Source of the DNA: Terrabacter terrigena
GTDB lineage: Bacteria > Actinomycetota > Actinomycetes > Actinomycetales > Dermatophilaceae
Reading direction: 5' to 3'
Assembly: GCF_042676085.1 (NCBI RefSeq)
Contig: NZ_JBHTKH010000005.1
Location: 62,001-126,000, forward strand
DNA length: 64,000 nt
The position numbers and the translations under genes are program-made. Of the stretch, positions 9,367 to 18,608 are shown in pieces. Position 1 is the first letter of the stretch. Every line of letters begins with the position of its first letter. A model generated the notes under the pieces. The model ran no database searches and was not told the DNA's origin. It saw only the letters and a program-made list of their open reading frames with translations.

Positions 9367-10455
9367 ATGAACGACTTCATCCCGCCGGCCAAGCCCATCA
9401 TCGGAGATGAGGAGCGGGAAGCGGTCGACCGGGTCATGCGGTCCGGAATGCTCGCGCAGGGACCGGAGGTCAAGGCCTTCGAGGAGGAGTTCGCAGCGCA
9501 TTTCGGCCTCGGTCGTGCGTGCGTGGCCGTCAACTCGGGCACGTCCGGCCAGCACCTCGGGCTCCTGTCGTCGGGTGTAAAGGCCGGCGACGAGGTCATC
9601 GTTCCGTCGTTCACCTTCGCAGCCACCGCCAACTCGGTGGCGCTCACCGGGGCGACCCCCGTCTTCGCCGACATCGACGCCGACGACTTCTGCCTCTCGC
9701 CCGCCGCGATCGAGGCGTCGATCACCGAGCGCACCGTCGGCGTGATGCCCGTTCACCTCTACGGCCACCCGGCAAAGATGGACCAGATCATGGCGATCGC
9801 CGACAAGCACGGCATCCAGGTGTTCGAGGATGCGGCCCAGGCTCATGGAGCATCACTCGACGGCACGCCGGTCGGCGCCTTCGGCAGCTTCGCCATGTTC
9901 AGCCTCTATCCCACGAAGAACATGACGTCGGGCGAAGGCGGCATGGTCTCGGTCGCCAACTCGGACATCGAGCACCTGATGCGTCTCTATAGGAACCAGG
10001 GCATGGAGAAGCAGTACCACAACGAGGTCGTCGGCCTGAACAACCGCATGACCGACATCCACGCTGCGATCGGACGGGTCCAGCTGACGAAGGTCGGCGC
10101 CTGGACGAAGCAGCGCCAGGAGAACGCGGCCTTCCTGACCGCCAACCTCGAGGGGGTCGTCACTCCCCCAGTGTCCGAGGGCGCAGTGCACGTCTACCAC
10201 CAGTACACGGTGCGGGTGCCGCACGACCGCGACGGCCTGGCGGCTGCGCTGCGCGAGGAGCACAACATCGGGTCGGGCATGTTCTATCCCGTTCCCAACC
10301 ACCGGCTGACGCCGTTCCAGATCGGTGCCGATCTGCCCGAGACCGAGCGTGCTGCCGCCGAGTGCCTGTCGCTGCCGGTGCATCCGTCGCTCTCTGACCA
10401 CGACCTGGAGCGCATCGTGACGGCCGTGAACGGTCTCGCGAAGGCGGGTGCCTGA
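9367..10455 (+). CDS. DegT/DnrJ-family aminotransferase, WbpE type
   Basis: PLP-dependent transfer of an amino group to C3 of UDP-3-keto-GlcNAcA, probably from glutamate. 362 residues. Motifs are the N-terminal FIPPAKPIIGDEERE, NSGTSGQHLGL (phosphate site), VIPVxLYG-like MPVHLYGHP, EDAAQAHGA, and the Schiff-base lysine in LYPTKNMTSGEGG (Lys184). The region ends in NNRMTDIHAAIGRVQL. A clear GACAGGGAG ribosome-binding site precedes the ATG at 9367. It is followed by the oxidoreductase gene with one base between stop and start, in keeping with the tight WbpB/WbpE coupling known in Pseudomonas and Bordetella. Confidence 0.88.
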   Translation: MNDFIPPAKPIIGDEEREAVDRVMRSGMLAQGPEVKAFEEEFAAHFGLGRACVAVNSGTSGQHLGLLSSGVKAGDEVIVPSFTFAATANSVALTGATPVFADIDADDFCLSPAAIEASITERTVGVMPVHLYGHPAKMDQIMAIADKHGIQVFEDAAQAHGASLDGTPVGAFGSFAMFSLYPTKNMTSGEGGMVSVANSDIEHLMRLYRNQGMEKQYHNEVVGLNNRMTDIHAAIGRVQLTKVGAWTKQRQENAAFLTANLEGVVTPPVSEGAVHVYHQYTVRVPHDRDGLAAALREEHNIGSGMFYPVPNHRLTPFQIGADLPETERAAAECLSLPVHPSLSDHDLERIVTAVNGLAKAGA

Positions 10456-10456
10456 G

Positions 10457-11464
10457 ATGGCCGTGCTGCGCGCTGGCCTCATCGGGCTGGGCATGATGGG
10501 GCGCCACCATGCCCGGGTGCTGGGCTCCCTCGAGGGCGTGCACCTCGCAGCGGTGGCCGACCCCGCGGGCGATCCGCACGGAGTTGCGGGAGACCGTGAG
10601 CTGCTGAACGGTGTTGACGACATCATTCGCGCCGGCGTCGACTACTGCGTCGTGGCCGTGCCGACGATCTACCACGAGGAGATCGGTCTGGCCCTGGCCG
10701 CGGCAAGTGTGCACGCGCTCATCGAGAAGCCGCTTGCGCCGGATGTCGACTCTGCAAAGCGCCTCGCTGACGCATTCGAGTCGGCAGGGCTGGTCGGCGC
10801 CGTCGGGCACATCGAGCGCTACAACCCGGCACTCCAGAGTGCCCGCGCTCGCATCGAGGCTGGCGAGCTGGGACGCGTCTACCAGGTCACCACCCGCAGG
10901 CAAGGACCCTTTCCCGCCCGGATCGCGGACGTCGGAGTTGTGAAGGACCTCGCGACCCACGACATCGACCTCACGGCTTGGGTCACACGCCAGCCCTACG
11001 CCCGCATCAGTGCCAATACGGCATTCCGCAGTGGCCGTGAGCACGAGGATCTCGTGGCCGCCACCGGCTTGCTGGCAGATAGCACGGTGACCAACCACCT
11101 CGTGAACTGGCTGTCGCCTCTCAAGGAGCGGGTGACGACCATCACCGGTGAGCGTGGAGCCTTTGTGGCCGACACCTTGACAGCTGACCTCACCTTTTTC
11201 GCGAACGGCTCGGTCGAGGTGCTGCGTGACGACATTGCCCAGTTCCGCGGCGTGTCGGAGGGAGACATGGTCCGTTACGCCATAGCAAAGCCCGAGCCTC
11301 TGAAGGTCGAACACGAGCAGTTCCGCGACGCCGTCCTCGGACGCCGAGCCGACATCGTGACGATGCGTCAGGGGCTTGAGACTGTCAGGGTCGCCGAGGC
11401 CTGTATCGAGTCCGCTCAGGCTGGATCGAGCGTCGATCTCGTGCAGGTTGCTCTCCCGCTCTGA
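10457..11464 (+). CDS. Gfo/Idh/MocA oxidoreductase, WbpB type
   Basis: NAD(H)-dependent 3-dehydrogenase expected to make UDP-3-keto-GlcNAcA for the adjacent aminotransferase. 335 residues from ATG 10457; a GTG at 10448 would overlap the upstream gene and add three residues, so it is less likely. Features are the Rossmann motif AGLIGLGMMGRHHARVL, the EKPLAPD loop with the catalytic-lysine region, VGHIERYNPA, and DLATHDIDLTAW, which resembles the H/D active-site motif of this family. It is the last plus-strand gene, ending 12 bases from the stop of the convergent 2-epimerase gene with no obvious terminator between. Confidence 0.85.
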   Translation: MAVLRAGLIGLGMMGRHHARVLGSLEGVHLAAVADPAGDPHGVAGDRELLNGVDDIIRAGVDYCVVAVPTIYHEEIGLALAAASVHALIEKPLAPDVDSAKRLADAFESAGLVGAVGHIERYNPALQSARARIEAGELGRVYQVTTRRQGPFPARIADVGVVKDLATHDIDLTAWVTRQPYARISANTAFRSGREHEDLVAATGLLADSTVTNHLVNWLSPLKERVTTITGERGAFVADTLTADLTFFANGSVEVLRDDIAQFRGVSEGDMVRYAIAKPEPLKVEHEQFRDAVLGRRADIVTMRQGLETVRVAEACIESAQAGSSVDLVQVALPL

Positions 11465-11476
11465 GCACCGCTCGAC

Positions 11477-12535
11477 TCATAGCTGCCACGTAGTGAGCGC
11501 CTCCACCACGGCGTCTGCTGAGTGCCCGTCACCGTAGGGCGCGGCATCCGTGTCTTGCGGCCGAGCACGCGTGACGCTCCGTTCGATGCCACTCGGTTCG
11601 GGGCACAACAGATTCCAACCGAGTTCGATGGTCTCGCCCCACTCTGTTTCTGTGCGGATGGTGGTGCATGGCGTCCGTAGGAGGAACGCTTCCTTCTGAA
11701 GGCCGCCAGAATCCGTGATAACCATCTCGGCTCCCCGCACCGCTGCGACCATCGACAGATAGTTCAGAGGGGGGACCACTGTCACGGAGCCCGCCCCGAG
11801 ATCGACCCCGTGCTGTTGCGCGCGAACGACGAGCCGCGGGTGGGCAGTCAGTACGACTGGTAAGGGCAGCTCCGCAAGAGCGCCGACGATAGCCCGCAGA
11901 CGTTCTGGCTCGTCGGTGTTCTCAGCCCTGTGCAGGGTGGCCAGGGCGTACTTCTCGAGGCCGTGCTCGCCCATCGGGTTGGCCAACGTCTCCGCCGATC
12001 GTGCGGTCTCGAGGCAGACGTCGGTCATGACATCTCCGGTAACCAGGGTGCGCGCGGCAAGTCCTTCCGAACGCAGGTGCGCGGCCGCCCTTTCCGTCGG
12101 GGCCAGACACAGGTCCGCCGCGTGATCGGTTAGCACGCGGTTGTGCTCCTCCGGCATTCGGCGGTTGAACGACCTGAGGCCGGCCTCCAGGTGCGCCAGC
12201 GGCAGGTGCAGCTTCACTGCAGACAACGCTCCGGCAACCGTGGAGTTCGTGTCCCCATAGACGAGCACCCAATCGGGGCGATGCTCCTCGAGCACACCAT
12301 CGAGCGCACCGAGCATCGCGCCTGTCTGAACGCCGTGGCTTCCCGAGCCGACGCCGAGGTGGACGTTCGGACTCGGAATCCCGAGATCACGAAAGAAGAC
12401 GTCGGACATGTTGTCGTCGTAGTGCTGTCCGGTGTGCACGATGACGTGCTCGACGTCGCGTTTCCCCATGGCGCTGGCAACGGGTGCCAACTTCACGAAC
12501 TGTGGTCGAGCTCCCACGATGCTGAGGACCTTCAC
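11477..12535 (-). CDS. Non-hydrolysing UDP-sugar 2-epimerase (WecB/WbpI family)
   Basis: Inverts C2 of a UDP-HexNAc-type sugar. In this setting it would convert UDP-GlcNAc(3NAc)A to UDP-ManNAc(3NAc)A (WbpI role); the WecB role on UDP-GlcNAc is the alternative. 352 residues. Motifs are IVGARPQFVKLAPV, HTGQHYDDNMSDVFF, VYGDTNSTVAGALSA, HLEAGLRSFNRRMPEE with the catalytic acids, and SGGLQKEAF near the C-terminus. It is the last gene of the minus-strand operon; its ATG overlaps the stop of the upstream transferase (12532-12535). Thus the last pathway enzyme sits in the opposite operon from the first four. Confidence 0.88.
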   Translation of the reverse strand: MKVLSIVGARPQFVKLAPVASAMGKRDVEHVIVHTGQHYDDNMSDVFFRDLGIPSPNVHLGVGSGSHGVQTGAMLGALDGVLEEHRPDWVLVYGDTNSTVAGALSAVKLHLPLAHLEAGLRSFNRRMPEEHNRVLTDHAADLCLAPTERAAAHLRSEGLAARTLVTGDVMTDVCLETARSAETLANPMGEHGLEKYALATLHRAENTDEPERLRAIVGALAELPLPVVLTAHPRLVVRAQQHGVDLGAGSVTVVPPLNYLSMVAAVRGAEMVITDSGGLQKEAFLLRTPCTTIRTETEWGETIELGWNLLCPEPSGIERSVTRARPQDTDAAPYGDGHSADAVVEALTTWQL

Positions 12536-13839
12536 AGCGAGCCCGCCTCCTTCTTCGCCGGCATGATCCGATTCGTGTCGGAATGTCGCGCCTCCGCTGG
12601 ACGCCGTGCCCCGGACACCACGTCATCGAGGAACTTGGCATACCTTTCGGCTACCGCGCTGGTGCTGTAGTGCTCTGAAGCGTGCCTACGTGCCTTGGCG
12701 GCCATGACCCTGAGATGCGCCTCATCCATTTGAATGAACGTATCGACTGCGTCAACCATCGACGACGTGACGCCGGGCACCGCGTCGATCGTGGCCCCGG
12801 ACCCCGTGGTGGGGTTGGGCACCGAGGGGCCCGCATAGAGAATGGGCTTGCCGATGCTCAGGTAATCCACGAGCTTGTTGGGACTCAACCCATACTTGAA
12901 CACCGGCGCATCGAGAAGATGAAACAAGGCCACATCGCACCCGTCGACGACGCGGAAGGCGTCCGACTTCGACACGTGCCCGGCGAAGATGACATTTCCG
13001 TCTCGCGGGAGTCGAGCCTCAAGACCCGCTCGTTCTGGGCCGTCGCCGCAGACCACAAGAGCGGCCCGATCACGAACTCGTCTGTCGAGAAAGGCATCCA
13101 CAACGGGGCCCAGTCCGTTGGCTCGCCCGATCGTGCCGGCGTAGCAAAAGACGCGGACCCCACTCCGCTGGAAATTTTCGACCTCGGTGAGGACCTCGCC
13201 GACCCGCGCAGCCGGCTGCCCCTTCGGACCCTCGAAGGGTGGAGCAGAGTTCGGTGCGTGAAGCGCCCGCCCTAGCTCCATCCCCTTCTCCGTGAAGTAC
13301 CTGTCGGCCTCGGGGGGCAGGTAGACGAGGCCGCTGGCAACCCGAACCGTCCGCCGCTCCATCAGGTACAGCAGTCGTGTCATGAACGACCCCGGAGGCA
13401 TGGCCCCCATGTCGACCAGCGTCTGGGGCCACAGGTCGCGTACCTCGTAGACAAACGGAACGCGGCGAATGCGCGCAACCATTGCGGCCGCCACCGCCGC
13501 GAACGGATGCGGTGATGAGCCGATCACGACATCAACGCCGCTCAGATACCCACGAGAGCGCAGAACTCGCCACGCGAACTCGAGCATCCCCAAAGCCCTG
13601 CCAATGCCGTTGCCCTCGTAGGGCCGGCCCCCGAGGGCTACCAGCGCCGACCGCTGTCCCATCTGGGTTCGCGGAGCCAGCTTGGATTCCGACGTTTGCT
13701 CGAAATGATTGAAAGAACTCGCAAGCAGCACCACCTCGTGGCCTGCCAGGTCCCATTCCGAGGCAAGGTCCCAGTGGCGGGTACCGCCCGCGGCGGTCGG
13801 CGGAACCGCGTAATGGTTGACGAGTCCGATTCGCATCAT
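12532..13839 (-). CDS. GT4-family glycosyltransferase (WbuB-like)
   Basis: Cytoplasmic GT-B transferase adding one sugar to the lipid-linked repeat unit. 435 residues. The N-terminal domain starts RIGLVNHYAVPPTAAGGTRH, the family entry for WbuB/WlbH-like transferases acting on aminosugars. The donor domain has FCYAGTIGRANGL and a C-terminal NKLVDYLSIGKPILY loop where the nucleotide-sugar ribose is held. Either Met1 or Met2 could start. Both ends overlap neighbours by four bases (ATGA at 13836-13839 and at 12532-12535), so it is translated as part of a tightly coupled operon. Acceptor and donor are not readable from sequence. Confidence 0.82.
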   Translation of the reverse strand: MMRIGLVNHYAVPPTAAGGTRHWDLASEWDLAGHEVVLLASSFNHFEQTSESKLAPRTQMGQRSALVALGGRPYEGNGIGRALGMLEFAWRVLRSRGYLSGVDVVIGSSPHPFAAVAAAMVARIRRVPFVYEVRDLWPQTLVDMGAMPPGSFMTRLLYLMERRTVRVASGLVYLPPEADRYFTEKGMELGRALHAPNSAPPFEGPKGQPAARVGEVLTEVENFQRSGVRVFCYAGTIGRANGLGPVVDAFLDRRVRDRAALVVCGDGPERAGLEARLPRDGNVIFAGHVSKSDAFRVVDGCDVALFHLLDAPVFKYGLSPNKLVDYLSIGKPILYAGPSVPNPTTGSGATIDAVPGVTSSMVDAVDTFIQMDEAHLRVMAAKARRHASEHYSTSAVAERYAKFLDDVVSGARRPAEARHSDTNRIMPAKKEAGSL

Positions 13840-14879
13840 GCCCCCGCCGTGCAGAGATCGACGACTTGCGCCATCTGCCGGTTCTGGTTCTCGTATTCCT
13901 TCATCAGGTTTCGGTTCTTCCTCGCTGCTGCCTCAGGGATGCGTTCAAGGGCCACCATTGCCGACATGAGCCCGGCTCGAATTGGTTCTCGGATCAAGGT
14001 CGCTTCGACGCCGAGGTCCGCAAGCTCCCGGTAGGGCGGAATATCGCTGAGGAGAAGACGCGATCCACATGCCACGGCCTCCAGCACCGTGGTGGAGCGC
14101 TGGTCCGAATGGGGCACGGAGACCACGGCGTCGGACGCACGGAGCAGTTCGATGAGCTCCGGCTTCGACACGTACGGCAGCAAGACCTCGGATTCAGAGC
14201 GCTTCGAGGTCGACTCGCCGGCCCCCAGCACCACGAGCCGGAGGCCCCCTCGGAGCTCTCGTGCCGCGTCGAAGGCATCTCGCAACTCGTCCGAGCGGTA
14301 GGCGGCGCCCGTCCCTCGAGGAGCCAGCACCATGAGCTCCGATTCGCTGATCCCGAGCTGCCGCCGTACCCCCTCGACGGCAGCGCTTCCAGGCGGCAGA
14401 TCTTCGCTGAGAAGGTCCGGGCTGACACCCCATGAAACCACGGCGAGGTGCCCGGGTCGGACGTCCCACTGGGCTTCGATGGTCTCCGCCATGGAGCCAG
14501 AGGTGACCAGCATTAAGTCGGCGCGTGCGATGGCCCGCTGTGCCACCCAGCTCCTGAACCGTCGCCCACGCGCGGCTGCAACTTCACTCCCCCACGGGAC
14601 GACGACGTTCCTTCGGCCCTTCGGCAGCAAGAGTCCCGCCAACGCGTGAGTACCAAGTGAATGCACGATTGTGATGTCCGGACGCCGCCGGAGCAACCGT
14701 TCGCCCACGCCTCTAAGCCCTTGTCGCAAGAGCCCAACGGGTGTCCGCCCACTCACTGAAACAACCTCGACTTCGTGCCCGTGCTCGAGGAAGGCCGAAA
14801 TCCACAGTTGGGTGTGAACCGAGTGCGTGGGCGCGACGAGACGCACCCGATATTCAGCTTTCATTTGCTCGAAAAGCAC
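13836..14879 (-). CDS. Glycosyltransferase (GT4-like)
   Basis: Second transferase of the repeat-unit assembly. 347 residues with a GT-B layout. The N-terminal half contains VRLVAPTHSVHTQLWISAFL and PDITIVHSLGTHALAG. The C-terminal half has LMVLAPRGTGAAYRSDELRD, a donor-domain opening, and a degenerate E-x7-E region near STTVLEAVACGSRLLLSD. Start may be Met1 or Met6 (MKAEYRV at 14864). The conserved GT4 motifs are weaker than in its neighbours, so the family call is moderate. Base composition here begins to shift toward A+T compared with the flanks. Confidence 0.72.
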   Translation of the reverse strand: MLFEQMKAEYRVRLVAPTHSVHTQLWISAFLEHGHEVEVVSVSGRTPVGLLRQGLRGVGERLLRRRPDITIVHSLGTHALAGLLLPKGRRNVVVPWGSEVAAARGRRFRSWVAQRAIARADLMLVTSGSMAETIEAQWDVRPGHLAVVSWGVSPDLLSEDLPPGSAAVEGVRRQLGISESELMVLAPRGTGAAYRSDELRDAFDAARELRGGLRLVVLGAGESTSKRSESEVLLPYVSKPELIELLRASDAVVSVPHSDQRSTTVLEAVACGSRLLLSDIPPYRELADLGVEATLIREPIRAGLMSAMVALERIPEAAARKNRNLMKEYENQNRQMAQVVDLCTAGA

Positions 14880-14910
14880 ATCATCAAGTCCAATCGGAAT
14901 GGTGATACGA

Positions 14911-16050
14911 CTATAGAAGTCGTTCGTAAACTCGCTCTAGATCCGTCGTGGTGGCAGAAATATCGAACAACTTGATCACGTGTCGTCGAGCTTGCACGCC
15001 CATGCGTTCCCGCATTTCCGGATCATCCGCCAAGGCGATGAAGGCCCCTGCGAGTGCATGTGCGTCTTTGACAGGAACTAGCAATCCAGTGGAACCATCT
15101 ATCACCGAGTCGGTCAGACCGCCGACCTTAGTAGCGGCAACCGGCCGCCGCGCTAGACCAGCCTCAATCACGGTGTACGAGGCTGACTCGCTCGTGGATG
15201 GGTTGCTGAGGATGTCCATTGCAGGGAGAAAGTCGGCCATAGAGCTCAGGTGTCCGAGGAACTCGATCTTCACCTCATGATTTTTGGCACGTCGCATCAA
15301 CGCGTCCTTATAGGAACCCGTGCCAACAAATTCGTCTCCGACCACGAAGAATCTCAGATTTCCGCGAGCACGGTGCGCAATCGCGGCAGCATCGATAAAA
15401 GTCTCATGGCCCTTGACTCCCACCTCCCTGAACGACTTCGCTCGGGTGGGATACATGTGCGCCACCATGCCGATCGCAATCTCCCCCGGAGCAAGCCCAA
15501 GGGCCGCCCGACAAGATTGCTCATCGGGATTGAAATCGACCGCGTCGGTATCCAGACCATAACGCACAACTTCCACTACGCGCGCACCAAGATCCTGAAA
15601 GTCGTTAACAAATGCTGAACAGGAAACCGCAGTAATTCCGTCCAATGGAACCGTGAGGCGCTCGACAGCTCGCAGTGCAGGCATTTCGAGATGCGCATTT
15701 CCGGGAACCTGAGAAACCAGACCTGGCATCCTTTTGCTGCGATGTGTGATCAAGCGCGCGAGGAAGTAGGACTTCAGAAGGTGTGCGTGCACCACGTCGA
15801 AACGCCCGGACCTCACCAGCGCACGCATCGCGCGATAAGCGTTCACGTGCCGGCGGAAGTCCCTAGGGCGATACCCCCGAAAGGGAATGACGTGAACTGG
15901 CACATCAAGCGCACGCATGGCCTCCGCCACGGGCCCCTCGCCAGGAACCACCGCCTCGATTACGTAGCCCCGCTTGACTAGCTCTTTCACCTGAGAAGTG
16001 AACCACGAGCCGCCTTCAGCGGTCCCGCATATCTGAAGCACCCTCGTCAC
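14911..16050 (-). CDS. GT4-family glycosyltransferase
   Basis: Third transferase of the operon, 379 residues. I choose the GTG at 16050 because it overlaps the polymerase stop as GTGA and has an AGGGAGAG ribosome-binding site seven bases ahead; an upstream ATG at 16086 would add a non-family extension. Motifs are LQICGTAEGGSWFTSQVKEL with the acceptor-side glycine loop, VHAHLLKSYFLARLI, the donor-domain IGMVAHMYPTRAKSF, and the E-x7-E motif SESASYTVIEAGLARRPV. Codon choice is visibly AT-richer than in the rml genes, consistent with transfer of this block. Confidence 0.84.
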   Translation of the reverse strand: MTRVLQICGTAEGGSWFTSQVKELVKRGYVIEAVVPGEGPVAEAMRALDVPVHVIPFRGYRPRDFRRHVNAYRAMRALVRSGRFDVVHAHLLKSYFLARLITHRSKRMPGLVSQVPGNAHLEMPALRAVERLTVPLDGITAVSCSAFVNDFQDLGARVVEVVRYGLDTDAVDFNPDEQSCRAALGLAPGEIAIGMVAHMYPTRAKSFREVGVKGHETFIDAAAIAHRARGNLRFFVVGDEFVGTGSYKDALMRRAKNHEVKIEFLGHLSSMADFLPAMDILSNPSTSESASYTVIEAGLARRPVAATKVGGLTDSVIDGSTGLLVPVKDAHALAGAFIALADDPEMRERMGVQARRHVIKLFDISATTTDLERVYERLL

Positions 16051-17339
16051 AAACACTCTCCCTCTGAAGATTTGGACGTCACACAAACAACTAGGACCAA
16101 AACCAAGACAGGGGCAGCGAGCAGTGGTTCACCGAACCAAGAGACGGCGGCTATAGCGACTAAGAATGAGGCCACTCTCGGTGGAATACTCGCCCTTCGC
16201 CGCCACAAGAACACAACCGCGCCGACTGCTAATATCAAGGGTAGCGCCAAACCTAGCGATGCTGCCAGCGTCAGGTACGAATTGTGCGCATAAAGGAAGT
16301 CCCCAGCGACACCATACTGCCCAAAGGCTGTTGATAGCGAGTGGACGCCCACACCGAGAAGCGGGTTGTCAATAGCAATAGACCATGCCGCATTCCAAAG
16401 TTCCACGCGTGCGGCGGACGAGGGATCAAGCCCGCCAGACGAACTCGTATATTCGATGCGCTGCATGACCGACTCGGGCCACGGAATAAACCAAGCAGCT
16501 AGCGGCATTGCAAGGAAAAAGCGTCTACGCCCGTGAAGGGCAAGCAGTGCGATGACTGCCAGGGCCCCCGCGACATAGCCGCTGCGGCTAAATGTTACGA
16601 GCATGGAAAGGCCAAATATGAGGCACATGCCAACATTAGCAATACTCCTGGGCGAAGAGAGCACCGCATCCAGCCTGTCAATTAACCCGATAATGAAGAG
16701 AACCACTAATGAATTTCTACTAAGCCATTCGTCCACGGGCGCCGCCAACGCCCATGAATTACTACCGGAAGCGCCTAGAACCGCACCCCGTTGCACTAGG
16801 TACACCACTGCGACTCCGCCCAGTGCAAACACTGCGGCCTTGGCCAGCTCAGAGGCGTCACCCCTCGAACGCAGCCTGAAGTATAAGACCGCCGTCAGCG
16901 CGACAAGAGCAAACAACCTCCACATCACACCCATATCCGGCGCAAACGACGTGATGGCCGTCAGAAGTGTGACCGCGACCGAGGCCACCACCCCCAAAGC
17001 GAGTGGGGATCGAATCGGACGCGGAACACGCGATTTTCCCCTGCCCCGGATCCAGAATAGAAGAGCCGGCACCCCAAAGGCATAGGTGGCCGCACCCAAA
17101 ACCACGTTAGGGAAAACCACTTGCGCCACGACTGCAACGAGAAGGGCCTGCTCGAGAGATCGCGTGATGCCGAATGTGGCGAGCACGCCAAGAAACACCA
17201 CAGACGTCCCCAAGGGGAAAGATTGGTTGACCTGCAGGGCAATCAACATTGAAACGACGACCGCGGTGATACCGAAACTTCTCGCTTTGGCGGATTCAGC
17301 TACACCGCTATTGTCGCCCATCATGTCAACGGTAGTCAT
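16047..17339 (-). CDS. O-antigen polymerase/ligase-family membrane protein (Wzy-like)
   Basis: Likely polymerises lipid-linked repeat units on the outer face of the membrane. 430 residues and largely hydrophobic, with about ten or more membrane segments. The large loop between helices in the C-terminal half contains the family signature pattern: FSRSGYVAGALAV, then NPLLGVGVHSLSTAFGQYG and HNSYLTLAASLGL. This loop distinguishes Wzy_C/WaaL-type proteins from ordinary transporters. Its ATG overlaps the flippase stop (17336-17339). Together with the flippase gene this defines a Wzx/Wzy-dependent pathway. Whether it acts as polymerase or ligase is inferred from the locus. Confidence 0.8.
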   Translation of the reverse strand: MTTVDMMGDNSGVAESAKARSFGITAVVVSMLIALQVNQSFPLGTSVVFLGVLATFGITRSLEQALLVAVVAQVVFPNVVLGAATYAFGVPALLFWIRGRGKSRVPRPIRSPLALGVVASVAVTLLTAITSFAPDMGVMWRLFALVALTAVLYFRLRSRGDASELAKAAVFALGGVAVVYLVQRGAVLGASGSNSWALAAPVDEWLSRNSLVVLFIIGLIDRLDAVLSSPRSIANVGMCLIFGLSMLVTFSRSGYVAGALAVIALLALHGRRRFFLAMPLAAWFIPWPESVMQRIEYTSSSGGLDPSSAARVELWNAAWSIAIDNPLLGVGVHSLSTAFGQYGVAGDFLYAHNSYLTLAASLGLALPLILAVGAVVFLWRRRASIPPRVASFLVAIAAVSWFGEPLLAAPVLVLVLVVCVTSKSSEGECL

Positions 17340-18595
17340 GTCGCACCGCTGGGCGGAAAATACCTTAATCCCGCTATGACGATTCCGGTGGAGACCGCGT
17401 ACCCTGAAAGGATGCCTAGAGCCCCACCTAGAGAGCCGATCTCGGCCGCAGTTGCGACTTGAACGACGACGCTGACCGCCAAGCCCAGTATCGCGGCGAC
17501 TGTCACACTCGCATAGCGGCCCCGTGAGAACAGATACGCTTGCATGGAGCGTCCGTAACTAAATATGGCCACTCCTGGCAACAGGACTTCGATTACGGGA
17601 ACTGCCGAGGCGTAGTCACCTCCGTAGACCCTTTCGATCAGCACAGGCGCAAGCGCGGCAATAACCACGCCTAGGGCGGTCGTGCAGAACAGGACCCATT
17701 TTGCGTGTCTTCTCACTTCAATCAAGGTGGCGCCGTTGGCATGATAACGCGGCAATAGATACGATGTGACCATGACAGGGATGATAAGCAAAGACTCAGC
17801 GAAGGGCAGGGCTACAGCTAATACTCCAACGTCCCGAACCCCTGCGGTAATTGACATAAGTGGTAGCGGAACTCGAAGCATCGCCAGTTGCGCAACCGTT
17901 GGGATCGCAGTTCCTATGGCGGTACTCCTCATAACCAAAGCTGCCGACGGATCGTCATTGTCGTGACTGGCTTGGAATTTCCTAGACCAGGACAGCAGCA
18001 CCGACAGGCTGAGGAGATTGGAGGCCGCATAGCAAGACAGGAAAGCGATAAGAGATGTCAGGTCAGCGAAGAAGAGGGTCGCGGACAGTGTGAGGTACAC
18101 GAGTGAATTGACTGCGGTCGCTGTTGTCCACAAGGCCGTCTTTTTGGCGCCGATTGCGCAGTTTCCTAGTAGCTGATTCAGAACAAGCACCGGAATTAGC
18201 AAGATGGAAACAGCCCAAGCGAACCGGACCTCCAACGACAGCGGTTGTGGCGCCACAACGAGCCAGACTGGGCATACGATCACAGCGAGGGCAAGTGCCA
18301 GCACTCCCCTTCGATAGGCCGCGCGGATAGCTGCCCGTCTCTGAGCTTCCTTACCTGAAAGTCGCAATGTGGCCGAGTCAAGGCCCGCCGTCATCGCCAT
18401 GGCGGCGAGACCCGGCATCGCAACGACGGTCGCGAGCACCCCTCGCGCCTCGACCGCCAACCCTCGCGCTAGAAAGACGCCGGTGAGTAGGTTCGCGCCG
18501 ATGACGGCGAACCGGCTCAACACCAAGAGAGCTGGCGTCTTCAGGGCGACGCTGCGTGCAAGGAGCGTTGTGCCCCGCTTTGCGTATAACTTCAT
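17336..18595 (-). CDS. Polysaccharide flippase (Wzx / MATE-like)
   Basis: Moves the undecaprenyl-linked repeat unit across the membrane. 419 residues from the ATG at 18595 (MKLYAKRGTTLLARSV); a longer reading from 18694 would run into the upstream gene and is rejected. The protein is almost all hydrophobic, with about 12 predicted helices. Features typical of the polysaccharide-synthesis flippase family are LLVLSRFAVIGANLLTGVFLARGL in the first helix and paired halves with short charged loops. It lies between the initiating transferase (14-base gap) and the polymerase (ATGA overlap). Base composition is AT-richer than the genome background. Confidence 0.8.
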   Translation of the reverse strand: MKLYAKRGTTLLARSVALKTPALLVLSRFAVIGANLLTGVFLARGLAVEARGVLATVVAMPGLAAMAMTAGLDSATLRLSGKEAQRRAAIRAAYRRGVLALALAVIVCPVWLVVAPQPLSLEVRFAWAVSILLIPVLVLNQLLGNCAIGAKKTALWTTATAVNSLVYLTLSATLFFADLTSLIAFLSCYAASNLLSLSVLLSWSRKFQASHDNDDPSAALVMRSTAIGTAIPTVAQLAMLRVPLPLMSITAGVRDVGVLAVALPFAESLLIIPVMVTSYLLPRYHANGATLIEVRRHAKWVLFCTTALGVVIAALAPVLIERVYGGDYASAVPVIEVLLPGVAIFSYGRSMQAYLFSRGRYASVTVAAILGLAVSVVVQVATAAEIGSLGGALGILSGYAVSTGIVIAGLRYFPPSGAT

Positions 18596-18608
18596 GGGCG
18601 TTTCGCTG

